Shown: one piece after another, positions 14,821 through 22,696 of the stretch
How the letters are laid out: each line of letters opens with the position of its first letter
How positions within the stretch are numbered: the first letter of the stretch is position 1
Source: Bacteroidales bacterium
Lineage (GTDB): Bacteria > Bacteroidota > Bacteroidia > Bacteroidales > UBA932
Length of the DNA stretch: 64,000 bases
Direction of reading: 5' to 3'
Assembly (NCBI GenBank): GCA_017415715.1
Contig: JAFQFD010000013.1
Coordinates: 22,858 to 86,857 of the forward strand
Translations under genes and position numbers: made by a program
Notes under the pieces: generated by a model
Told to the model about the DNA's origin: nothing
Databases searched by the model: none
Seen by the model: only the letters and a program-made list of their open reading frames with translations

Positions 14821-15648
14821 ATGATCACAATCAAAGATCTTGGATTCAGCTACGGCGACGTGCCGGTACTGAAAAACATCACGATGAATCTGGAAGAAGG
14901 CCGCATCTATGGCCTTCTCGGAGGAAACGGAGTCGGAAAGACAACCCTACTGACCTTGCTTTGCGGACTGAAGAAGCCGCAGCTCGGATCGATAGACATC
15001 GACGGGTATGCTCCATACGACAGAAAGCCGACATTCCTTGCCGACCAGTACTACCTGAGCGATGAGGTTGCAGCAATGAACATGAAAGCTGCGGACTATG
15101 CTGCCAATTACGGAAAATTCTGGACAGGATTCGACATGGGCAAATTCAACGAGGTGATGAATGTCTTCGAGGTCGATGCGCAGCAGAAGATGAACAAGAT
15201 GTCATTCGGACAGCTGAAGAAGACATACATCGCCTTCGCGCTGGCATGCAACACCAAGTATCTGTTCATGGATGAACCGACTAACGGCCTTGACATCCCC
15301 TCAAAGGCACAGTTCAGAAAAGCTGTCACCAGATATACACGCGAAGATTCTGTGATACTGATTTCAACGCATCAGGTACGTGATCTGGAAAACATCATCG
15401 ACCCGATCATCATACTCGACCGTCAGGACGTGCTCTTGAATGCCTCTGTCGCGGAAGTTTCGGAGAGACTGTATTTCGACTACACCAGCGAAAGGAATCC
15501 TGACGCGCTCTACTGCGAGATGATTCCGGGCGGAAACATCCAGGTCTATCTCAATCAGACAGGAGAGGACAGCAAGGTAAATCTCGAGGCTCTCTTCAAT
15601 ACAGTCCATCAGCACAAGGAACTTATCAAAGGAATCTTTAACAAATAG
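14821..15648 (+). CDS. ABC transporter ATP-binding protein
   Basis: 275 aa. Walker A GLLGGNGVGKTTLL (residues 31-44), Walker B YLFMDEPTNGLD and H-loop ISTHQ are intact. The signature is MSFGQLKK rather than LSGGQ, as in the YtrB/BcrA-type group. It powers the membrane protein encoded five bases downstream. The order ATPase, permease, GntR regulator with tight spacing indicates one operon under an operator at 14746-14767. The substrate is unknown; relatives respond to cell envelope stress or antibiotics. Confidence 0.93.
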   Translation: MITIKDLGFSYGDVPVLKNITMNLEEGRIYGLLGGNGVGKTTLLTLLCGLKKPQLGSIDIDGYAPYDRKPTFLADQYYLSDEVAAMNMKAADYAANYGKFWTGFDMGKFNEVMNVFEVDAQQKMNKMSFGQLKKTYIAFALACNTKYLFMDEPTNGLDIPSKAQFRKAVTRYTREDSVILISTHQVRDLENIIDPIIILDRQDVLLNASVAEVSERLYFDYTSERNPDALYCEMIPGGNIQVYLNQTGEDSKVNLEALFNTVHQHKELIKGIFNK

Positions 15649-15653
15649 ACACC

Positions 15654-16541
15654 ATGAAAAACGATATATTCAATTTCCGCAGATTCGGAAAATATTTTGC
15701 AACAGATCTCAGGATTTGCCGGGCCAATTATGGACTGAGTCTGATGACGATCTCGCTGCTTACGCCTCTCGTATTATACGTGATTGTTGCGACAATCAAC
15801 CAGATCATGCATAACACATGGGATGGACCCGATATCGGCTTGAGAGTCTTTGCATTTGCCGTAGCGATGATATGCATGGTAGTTACAATGCCGGTTAAAT
15901 GCTACGGAAAGATCACTGAAAAGCAGTATGGATCATTCTGGCTTACTCTCCCTGCATCAAGACTGGAGAAATTCATCAGCATGATACTGATGACCTGCAT
16001 AATTGTCCCTGTATCAGGAGCTTTACTGTATCTCGGCCTGGATGCTCTGATCTGTGCATTTGACCACACATGCGGACAGAACCTTTTTGCCGGAGGATTG
16101 GATCTCCTCCAGAAGATGGGAGAAGCAAACGAAGTGACATTGAATCTTATTGACGAAAGCATTACGGTTGAAGACGCCACATTCGCTCAGGAAATCATCA
16201 GGCAGATGAATAATCCCTGGATGTACATAGATGAGATTTTCTGCTTCACATTGCCATTCCTTCTCGGAGCTGTATTCTTCAGGAACGGCAAGACTGTAAA
16301 GACATTCATCGCGCTGTTTGCAATAAGCACATTGACCGGCATGATCATGTCACCTATAATGACTGACTGGGCGTTGAAATTAGTTGAAAATGCCAATGAT
16401 GATCCGATGGGAATCTTCAATAACATGTTCAACAACAAGCTGTTCAAGAATCTTGTGCTCATAGACACAGTCACCGACACCGTGACAAATCTCGCGCTAA
16501 TGGCCGGCATCTGGTTCAGGATCAAGACCTTAAAGCATTAG
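15654..16541 (+). CDS. ABC transporter permease subunit
   Basis: 295 aa with about six hydrophobic segments (for example LMTISLLTPLVLYVIVATI near 30-48, AFAVAMICMVVTMPV, SMILMTCIIVPVSGALLYLG, FTLPFLLGAVFF, IALFAISTLTGMIM). Hydrophilic loops lie between segments three and four. No substrate-binding or FtsX motif is seen, so it is an ABC-2-like exporter permease. It partners with the ATPase just upstream, and its gene is four bases from the regulator gene. Confidence 0.85.
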   Translation: MKNDIFNFRRFGKYFATDLRICRANYGLSLMTISLLTPLVLYVIVATINQIMHNTWDGPDIGLRVFAFAVAMICMVVTMPVKCYGKITEKQYGSFWLTLPASRLEKFISMILMTCIIVPVSGALLYLGLDALICAFDHTCGQNLFAGGLDLLQKMGEANEVTLNLIDESITVEDATFAQEIIRQMNNPWMYIDEIFCFTLPFLLGAVFFRNGKTVKTFIALFAISTLTGMIMSPIMTDWALKLVENANDDPMGIFNNMFNNKLFKNLVLIDTVTDTVTNLALMAGIWFRIKTLKH

Positions 16542-16545
16542 GATT

Positions 16546-16896
16546 ATGGAATTCAACGGTAACAAATCAATATATCTGCAGATATGCGATGCGATATGCG
16601 AGCGGATTCTCAGCGGAGAGCTCGCACCGGATGTACGCATAATGTCTGTACGCGAGTATGGAGCAGAGATCGGAGTAAACCCCAATACCGTTATGAGGGC
16701 ATATGAAAAACTCACAAACGACGGTATCATATATAACAAGAGGGGTATCGGCTACTTCATCAGCAGTGATGCAGCAGAAACAGTCAGGGCAAGCCAGAGA
16801 AAGGAATTTCTTGAGAATGAGCTTCCTGAAATAATAAGGAAGATGAAGCTTCTTGGACTGTCTCCGGAAGAGTGTTTGCAGGTAAATGAAAAATAA
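16546..16896 (+). CDS. GntR family transcriptional regulator, YtrA subfamily
   Basis: 116 aa. Winged helix-turn-helix of the GntR class (SIYLQICDAICERILSGELA, VREYGAEIGVNPNTVMRAYE, LTNDGIIYNKRGIGYFIS), followed only by a short helical tail. That short tail is the mark of the YtrA subfamily. It is the last gene of the ABC operon and probably represses it at 14746-14767, with the signal being envelope stress. Confidence 0.93.
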   Translation: MEFNGNKSIYLQICDAICERILSGELAPDVRIMSVREYGAEIGVNPNTVMRAYEKLTNDGIIYNKRGIGYFISSDAAETVRASQRKEFLENELPEIIRKMKLLGLSPEECLQVNEK

Positions 16897-16942
16897 TTAA
16901 ATTTGCAGCATCTAAGACCTGAGCCGGAGTAACAAGCCAGGA

Positions 16943-17383
16943 ATGAAAAGGACATTGACACATATATTCATACTGCTGCTGACCGCAGCTGTAGCGGCCT
17001 CATGCAGCGTCGAAATGGATTTAGGAATCGGCAAACCCGGGCTAGACGGCGAGAGGAGCATCCTGATTTCAGGTCAGGTTACGGACGCCTCTGGAAATGT
17101 ACTGGAAGACATTACAATAGACTTCAACGCCTACAGCCAGAATGAAGCCGGCGGCTCCACAGTGAGTTCGGAAACAGTCTACACCGACAGCAAAGGGCGC
17201 TTCAGCATCACAGCTGAAGGTGCGCAGGAGGCGCTTCTGTGCACAGTCACAGCCCAAGACAAGGACGGCAGATATGAAAGTCAGACCAAGCAGATCATTG
17301 TGACATGGAACGGTCCGTCATTCCAGGACAATCTCTTCGTAGTCAATGACTGCAACTTCCACCTCAACAAGAAAGGCAACTGA
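16943..17383 (+). CDS. lipoprotein with carboxypeptidase-regulatory-like (Ig-type) domain
   Basis: 146 aa. Lipoprotein signal ending VAASCSVEMD, then an Ig-like sandwich with ISGQVTDASGNVLEDITIDF, TVYTDSKGRFSITAEG and a final NLFVVNDCNFHLNKK. This domain type sits on many Bacteroidota surface proteins, and alone it implies binding or a structural role only. The gene overlaps the next lipoprotein gene by one base, so the two are translationally coupled and probably work as a pair at the cell surface. Confidence 0.8.
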   Translation: MKRTLTHIFILLLTAAVAASCSVEMDLGIGKPGLDGERSILISGQVTDASGNVLEDITIDFNAYSQNEAGGSTVSSETVYTDSKGRFSITAEGAQEALLCTVTAQDKDGRYESQTKQIIVTWNGPSFQDNLFVVNDCNFHLNKKGN

Positions 17384-17811
17384 TGAAGGCAAGAACATTC
17401 ATATTGATGGGCATATTGTCCCTTATGCTTGCTTCCTGCTCGAAGGAAGCTGCATATGACGGCTCATATCATGACGAGATCAGGCTGGAAGGGCTGGTGA
17501 TCGATGCGGAAAGCGAGGCTCCGGTCAATCATATGGAAATCCTGATAGAGTGGGAGTCGGTTGAAAGCCCTGTTGTGGTATATACTTCCGACAAGGGAAG
17601 ATTCTCCACAATGCTCGCAGCACCGGACAACTATCCTGCAGTAATCAGTCTGACAATCTCCGACATCGACGGCGAAGAGAACGGAGGCCTGTTTGAAGGT
17701 CTCAGTGACAAGATAACGATTCTTGAAGAAGGTGATTATCGCGAGCCGTCTATTCTGACTTACCGTTTGTCTCGCGCCACTGCTTCGGAGAGCAGCCCAC
17801 AATCTTTGTAA
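17383..17811 (+). CDS. lipoprotein with carboxypeptidase-regulatory-like domain
   Basis: 142 aa. Lipobox MLASCSKEA, then EIRLEGLVIDAESEAPVNHM, VVVYTSDKGRFSTMLAAP and a closing strand, the same domain plan as the preceding gene (GxVxD...DKGRFS). The last about 60 bases overlap the end of the convergent AraC-type gene. Start ATG overlaps the previous stop. Confidence 0.78.
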   Translation: MKARTFILMGILSLMLASCSKEAAYDGSYHDEIRLEGLVIDAESEAPVNHMEILIEWESVESPVVVYTSDKGRFSTMLAAPDNYPAVISLTISDIDGEENGGLFEGLSDKITILEEGDYREPSILTYRLSRATASESSPQSL

Positions 17812-18916
17812 ACTGTCTGTGGAAATTAGACCTGTCGCTGAATCCTGAAAGTTCGGCGATTATGTTTGTGGACATCTCTGGATTTTCGAGCAGAAGCCTC
17901 TTGGCTTCCTCTATGCGCAGTCCTGTCCTCCAGGTCTTGAAATCGACTCCCACCTTGGTGGTAAAATAAAGATGGAGCATTTCCTTGGTCGTATTCAGTT
18001 CGCGTGCGATCTGCTCGCGGGTCTTGTCATACTCCCTGAAACGCTTTTCCTTGACCCATTTCTGGAGAGAACGCTCTATCCTCATCAACTGAGGATCGGT
18101 AAGTTCCGTCTGCTCGGCCACGCCCTCCTTGTCCTGCCTGTATTTCTTGCGACGCTCTATCCTCTCCATGATCTCCTGACCTGAAAGCGTCTTGTATGCG
18201 AACGCATCCAGAAGGAGCTTGTGGCTGCCGAGGAACGAAATGAAGTTGGCCGTGAAATACAGCATGAAGAGCACATACCACAAAGTATATATCTTCATGA
18301 ATCCGCGGGGCAGGAGCATATAGACGAGGATGAACATCTGGGTGAGCATCATGATGACGTAGCAGAAGCGGATCCATTTGATCTTGTGATCCTGATCCTC
18401 ATCGTAGTATTGTTCAATCTTTTTCAAACTCCTTTTATATGTCCTGTGGAAAACGATGATATGAATGATGCAGTTGACCACGAAAAGGACAATCGACAAC
18501 GCTATGATTGCCGTACGGGTCACGCCAGCCGGCATCCAGAATGCCTTCATCAGCACATAGCTCACTATCGCTATGGCAGCGACATTGATATAGAATTTGT
18601 CATTGTCGCCATCTTCGAGCAGGTTGGTGAGCGAGAAAGAAAGCACGGCTGATGACAATGCCGTGACGACAAAGACCATCAGAGAGGAGAACACCTCGTA
18701 ATTGTCTATGCCAGAGTGTCGAAGACACAGATAGAATATCACAGACGATGCGAGATAGCCCATCGCTATCGTATTCTTGGTCTTGGCTAGCTTGCGTGAG
18801 TATTCCGTGTTCGGAACATTGATGAGAAAAAGCAGGAATGCGAGTATGAAAGACGTCACTGACGCTATTATAAGCGACAGCTCAATGTTGAACACAACAC
18901 TTAAAAGACTGGACAT
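17750..18916 (-). CDS. membrane-bound AraC family transcriptional regulator
   Basis: 388 aa. About seven hydrophobic segments fill residues 10-230. A linker follows, then a C-terminal AraC helix-turn-helix pair (TREQIARELNTTKEMLHLYF; RIEEAKRLLLENPEMS; IIAELSGFSDRSNFHRQF; GCSPKQWRET). Regulators of this plan sense something at or in the membrane and bind DNA from there. Its 3' end overlaps the lipoprotein gene on the other strand by 62 bases. Targets are unknown. Confidence 0.9.
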   Translation of the reverse strand: MSSLLSVVFNIELSLIIASVTSFILAFLLFLINVPNTEYSRKLAKTKNTIAMGYLASSVIFYLCLRHSGIDNYEVFSSLMVFVVTALSSAVLSFSLTNLLEDGDNDKFYINVAAIAIVSYVLMKAFWMPAGVTRTAIIALSIVLFVVNCIIHIIVFHRTYKRSLKKIEQYYDEDQDHKIKWIRFCYVIMMLTQMFILVYMLLPRGFMKIYTLWYVLFMLYFTANFISFLGSHKLLLDAFAYKTLSGQEIMERIERRKKYRQDKEGVAEQTELTDPQLMRIERSLQKWVKEKRFREYDKTREQIARELNTTKEMLHLYFTTKVGVDFKTWRTGLRIEEAKRLLLENPEMSTNIIAELSGFSDRSNFHRQFTKIVGCSPKQWRETNGKSE

Positions 18917-18943
18917 CTGGGGATTAGGTTAAGAATATTCAAA

Positions 18944-18973
18944 ATCCGGCACCCGTGTGCATGAGTGCCGGAT
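18944..18973 (-). terminator. intrinsic terminator of the deoxyhypusine-synthase-like gene
   Basis: 9-bp stem ATCCGGCAC / GTGCCGGAT around a 12-nt loop, followed on the minus strand by TTTTG. It lies 21 bases past the stop of the gene at 18994. Confidence 0.7.
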
Positions 18974-18993
18974 CAATATGGTTCTGGGGTATA

Positions 18994-19965
18994 TTACCAG
19001 CCGAGTACGTAAGAGAAGATGAGCGGAGCCACGATTGTAGCATCTGACTCTACGATGAAGCGTGGAGTGTCGATGTCGAGCTTGCCCCATGTGATCTTCT
19101 CATTAGGAACCGCACCTGAGTATGAACCGTACGATGTAGTACAGTCTGAAATCTGGCAGAAGTATGCCCAGAGCGGAACGTCAGGCCATGCAAGGTCCTG
19201 AGCCATCATAGGAACAACGCAGATCGGGAAGTCACCTGCTGTACCACCTCCGATCTGGAAGAAGCCTACGCCCTGTCCGCCGCAGTTCTCACGGTACCAC
19301 TCTGTGAGGAAGATCATGGTCTCGATACCGTTCTTGATCATGTTTGGATCGAACTCACCGCTGATGCAGTGTGCGGTGTAGATGTTTGCGGTCGTACAGT
19401 CTTCCCATGCAGGAACTACGATAGGAATGTTCTTCTCGCATGCTGCAAGCACCCAGCTGTCCTTAGGGTCGATCTCGTAGTACTGCTCGAGAACGCCGCT
19501 GCGGAGAAGCTTGTAGATCACTTCCCAAGGGAAGAGTCTCTCGCCTGTAGCCTTCATCTCGTTCCATACGTCGAGAAGGTGGTCCTCAAGGCGGCGGAAT
19601 GCCTCCTCTTCAGGAATACATGTGTCAGTGACACGGTTCATATGCTTGTTGAGGAGCTCTTTCTCCTGCTCAGGTGTAAGGTCGCGGTAGTTAGGAACCC
19701 TGTAGTAGTGGTTGTGAGCCACGAGGTTCATGATATCCTCCTCAAGGTTGTTTGCCGAGCAAGACACGATCTGGATCTTGTCCTGACGGATCATCTCTGC
19801 GAGAGAGAGACCGAGCTCCGCGGTCGACATGGCACCTGCCATTGCAAGCATCATCTTTCCGCCCTTGTTCATGTGCTCGTCATATGCCTTTGCTGCGTCT
19901 ACGAGGGCTGCAGAGTTGAAATGACGATAATGATGGGTGATAAACTGTGAAATAGGTCCTTTCAT
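18994..19965 (-). CDS. deoxyhypusine synthase-like enzyme (probable homospermidine/polyamine synthesis)
   Basis: 323 aa. The DHS fold is clear: GGKMMLAMAGAMSTAELG (NAD-binding start), GVGFFQIGGGTAGDFPICVVP, and the active-site block SGAVPNEKITWGKLD with Lys295 at the position of the catalytic lysine. Bacteria lack eIF5A, so the protein cannot make hypusine. Bacterial relatives act on free polyamines, for example moving the aminobutyl group of spermidine to putrescine. The gene is divergent from lysA. The agmatine pathway to putrescine (aguA, aguB at 47636-49579) is encoded elsewhere in the window and could feed it. Confidence 0.88.
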   Translation of the reverse strand: MKGPISQFITHHYRHFNSAALVDAAKAYDEHMNKGGKMMLAMAGAMSTAELGLSLAEMIRQDKIQIVSCSANNLEEDIMNLVAHNHYYRVPNYRDLTPEQEKELLNKHMNRVTDTCIPEEEAFRRLEDHLLDVWNEMKATGERLFPWEVIYKLLRSGVLEQYYEIDPKDSWVLAACEKNIPIVVPAWEDCTTANIYTAHCISGEFDPNMIKNGIETMIFLTEWYRENCGGQGVGFFQIGGGTAGDFPICVVPMMAQDLAWPDVPLWAYFCQISDCTTSYGSYSGAVPNEKITWGKLDIDTPRFIVESDATIVAPLIFSYVLGW

Positions 19966-20036
19966 TTTGCTGTATTTTTATTACGTTAGTTGTTGCGTAG
20001 ATTTCATATATTCTGCGAAATTACGGATTTTTTCGC

Positions 20037-20044
20037 TATTTTTG
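20037..20044 (+). promoter_or_regulatory. -7 box of the lysA-ffh transcript
   Basis: TATTTTTG, 61 bases before the lysA ATG, fits TAnnTTTG. The remaining 60 bases are a leader with no structure that I recognise. Confidence 0.5.
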
Positions 20045-20105
20045 CAATCGTTTTTCGGACATTTTCGGGAAACAGACGAAACTTAGCACAATTTATTAAT
20101 AGAAG

Positions 20106-21326
20106 ATGCTGGATATCAACACAATAGAGAAGCTGGACAAAATCGCCACTCCGTTTTATTACTATGACATTGACCTGTTCCGCAAGACGGTGGATACCGC
20201 ATCGGAACTTGCTCAGCAGCATGGCATCAAGGTACACTACGCCGTGAAGGCGAATGTAGAGCGAAGACTTCTGGAATATATCAGTTCAAAAGGCTTCGGA
20301 GCTGACTGCGTCAGCGGAAACGAAGTGCTCCACGCTCACGCCTGCGGCTTCCCTGCCGACAAGATCGTATACGCCGGAGTCGGAAAGAGCGACAAGGAGA
20401 TATACCTCGCTCTCCAGCTTGGAATCGAGGCGTTCAACTGCGAGTCTCTCCAGGAGATATATGTAATAAACGAGATGGCTCATGTGCATGGCCTCAAGGC
20501 CAATGTATCTGTCAGGATCAACCCTGACATCGACGCCCATACGCACAAATATGTGACTACAGGTCTATACGAAAACAAGTTCGGCATCTCGCAGCACGAG
20601 TTCGACAAGCTCATAGACATACTCAAGAAGAGTGAGCACATCAATTTCATCGGCCTGCACTTCCACATCGGATCGCAGATCACAAGAGTCGACGAAGTGT
20701 TTGCGCTTGAATGTCAGAGAGTGAACGATATCGTAGCATACTTCGAAAGAAACGGACTGAAAGTCGACAACATAAACCTCGGCGGAGGCCTTGGAGTGGA
20801 CTATGACGACCCCGATGAGAATCCGTTTGCAGACTTCGGCACATGGTTCAGGACAATCTCCGAGAACATTGTCCGCAGAGAGGACCAGACGGTGCATGTG
20901 GAGCCGGGACGTTCGCTTGTAGCGCAGTGCGGCACACTGATCTCCCGAGTGCTTTTCGTAAAGAGCGGAGAGACCAAGAACTTCCTCATCATGGATGCAG
21001 GTATGAATGACCTCATAAGGCCTGCACTTTACGGAGCATACCACAAGATCGAGAACCTATCGGCGTCACAGAGGACATTCTACCCTACCCACCAGGCATA
21101 CGACATCGTAGGTCCGGTCTGCGAGTCCAGCGACGTCTGGGGCGCAGGACGCCTGCTTCCGCTGAGCGTCCGCGGCGACCTGATGGCGATCCGCAGCACT
21201 GGAGCATACGGTCAGGTGATGGCGAGCAGATACAACATGAAGGACCTTGCTCCTTCAGTCTTCAGCGACCAGCTTGACGAAGCGACCGCAGTGGAGGATT
21301 ACTTCACACTGTCATCCCGGGCATAG
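20106..21326 (+). CDS. lysA: diaminopimelate decarboxylase
   Basis: 406 aa. Type III PLP fold enzyme: VHYAVKAN holds the PLP lysine (Lys48), GLHFHIGSQ and GGGLGVDYDD the phosphate-binding region, VEPGRSLVA the substrate arginine, and GPVCESSDVWG the catalytic cysteine of the partner subunit. It turns meso-diaminopimelate into lysine, the last step of lysine synthesis. ODC/CANSDC relatives share the fold. The MDAGMNDLIRPALYGAYH block and overall length favour LysA. The gene is 36 bases upstream of ffh and probably co-transcribed. Confidence 0.92.
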   Translation: MLDINTIEKLDKIATPFYYYDIDLFRKTVDTASELAQQHGIKVHYAVKANVERRLLEYISSKGFGADCVSGNEVLHAHACGFPADKIVYAGVGKSDKEIYLALQLGIEAFNCESLQEIYVINEMAHVHGLKANVSVRINPDIDAHTHKYVTTGLYENKFGISQHEFDKLIDILKKSEHINFIGLHFHIGSQITRVDEVFALECQRVNDIVAYFERNGLKVDNINLGGGLGVDYDDPDENPFADFGTWFRTISENIVRREDQTVHVEPGRSLVAQCGTLISRVLFVKSGETKNFLIMDAGMNDLIRPALYGAYHKIENLSASQRTFYPTHQAYDIVGPVCESSDVWGAGRLLPLSVRGDLMAIRSTGAYGQVMASRYNMKDLAPSVFSDQLDEATAVEDYFTLSSRA

Positions 21327-21362
21327 CCGAGGGATCTATTGAATTAGAAAAGTAAATATCAT

Positions 21363-22694
21363 ATGTTTGAGAATTTAAGCGAAAGACTTGAGAGGTCATT
21401 CAAGATCCTCAAGGGTGAAGGTAAGATCACCGAGATCAACATCTCGGAAGCAATGAAGGACATCCGTCGCGCCCTTCTGGACGCCGACGTTAGCTATAAG
21501 ATAGCAAAGCAGTTCTGTGACGATGTCAAGAAGAAGGCGATAGGTCAGAACGTACTCACAGCCGTGAAGCCTCAGCAGATGATCGTGAAGATCGTCCACG
21601 ACGAGCTTGCAGCCCTCATGGGAAGCGAGTCTTCCGACATCAACCTCAAGGGCAGCCCTGCTGTCGTGCTCGTAGCCGGTCTCAACGGTTCCGGTAAGAC
21701 CACATTCTCCGGCAAGCTCGCCCTCAACATCAAGAGCAAGAGAGGAATGAAGGTCCTCCTGGCAGCCTGCGACTACTTCCGTCCTGCGGCGATCGACCAG
21801 CTGAAGGTGCTCGGAGAGCAGATCGGTGTTGAAGTATATGCTGAGGAAGGTGTCAAGGATCCTATCCAGATCGCGCAGCACGCCATTGCAAAGGCAAAGT
21901 CAGAAGGATACTCTGTAGTGATCGTCGATACTGCCGGACGTCTTGCAGTTGACCAGGAGCTCATGAACGAGATCTCCGCTCTCAAGGAGGCCCTCAACCC
22001 TACCGAGACTCTCTTCGTAGTGGATGCGATGACCGGTCAGGACGCTGTAGAGACTGCAAAGGCATTCAACGACAGGCTTGACTTCGACGGCGTCGTTCTC
22101 ACCAAGATGGATGGTGACACCCGCGGTGGTGCGGCACTCTCTATCAAGGCTGTGGTCGGAAAGCCTATCAAGTTCGTCAGCACAGGTGAGAAGATGGAGG
22201 CGCTTGACGTGTTCCACCCTTCACGTATCGCAGACCGTATCCTCGGCATGGGTGACGTGGTCTCACTCGTGGAGAAGGCTCAGGAGCAGTTCGACGAGGC
22301 TCAGGCACGCGAGCTCAAGAAGAAGCTGGCCAAGGACCAGTTCACCCTCTGGGACTTCTATCATCAGATTCAGCAGATCAAGAAGATGGGTAACATCAAG
22401 GATCTCGCATCGATGATTCCGGGCATGGGCAAGGCTCTCAAGGATGTAGACATGGACAACGACTCATTCAAGGGCATAGAGGCAATCATCCTCTCAATGA
22501 CGCCATACGAAAGAGAGCATCCTGAATGCCTCAACGGCAGCCGCCGCAAGAGGATCGCAGACGGCTCGGGAACATCGCTCCCTGAGGTGAACAGGCTCAT
22601 CAAGCAGTTCGAGGGCACCCGCAAGATGATGAAGACAGTCATGGGAGCCAACATGGGCAGCATGATGAAAGGCGCAATGAGACGCAGAAGATAA
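21363..22694 (+). CDS. ffh: signal recognition particle protein Ffh
   Basis: 443 aa. N domain (helical, residues 1-95), then the G domain with GLNGSGKTTFSGKLA (106-120), DTAGR, VLTKMDGDTRGGAAL and GTGEK-type motif (STGEKMEAL). The C-terminal M domain has GNIKDLASMIPGMG, SMTPYERE, the RNA-binding RKRIADGSGTSLPEVNRLIKQF, and a Met-rich tail. It binds signal sequences and 4.5S RNA and delivers ribosomes to FtsY. Codon use is more biased than in the neighbours, as expected for a highly expressed gene. Confidence 0.98.
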   Translation: MFENLSERLERSFKILKGEGKITEINISEAMKDIRRALLDADVSYKIAKQFCDDVKKKAIGQNVLTAVKPQQMIVKIVHDELAALMGSESSDINLKGSPAVVLVAGLNGSGKTTFSGKLALNIKSKRGMKVLLAACDYFRPAAIDQLKVLGEQIGVEVYAEEGVKDPIQIAQHAIAKAKSEGYSVVIVDTAGRLAVDQELMNEISALKEALNPTETLFVVDAMTGQDAVETAKAFNDRLDFDGVVLTKMDGDTRGGAALSIKAVVGKPIKFVSTGEKMEALDVFHPSRIADRILGMGDVVSLVEKAQEQFDEAQARELKKKLAKDQFTLWDFYHQIQQIKKMGNIKDLASMIPGMGKALKDVDMDNDSFKGIEAIILSMTPYEREHPECLNGSRRKRIADGSGTSLPEVNRLIKQFEGTRKMMKTVMGANMGSMMKGAMRRRR

Positions 22695-22696
22695 TA

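Noticed and set aside
18221-18652. 143-codon plus-strand frame opposite the AraC-type gene
   Set aside because: It is rich in His/Asp/Glu as expected from the reverse of hydrophobic membrane codons.
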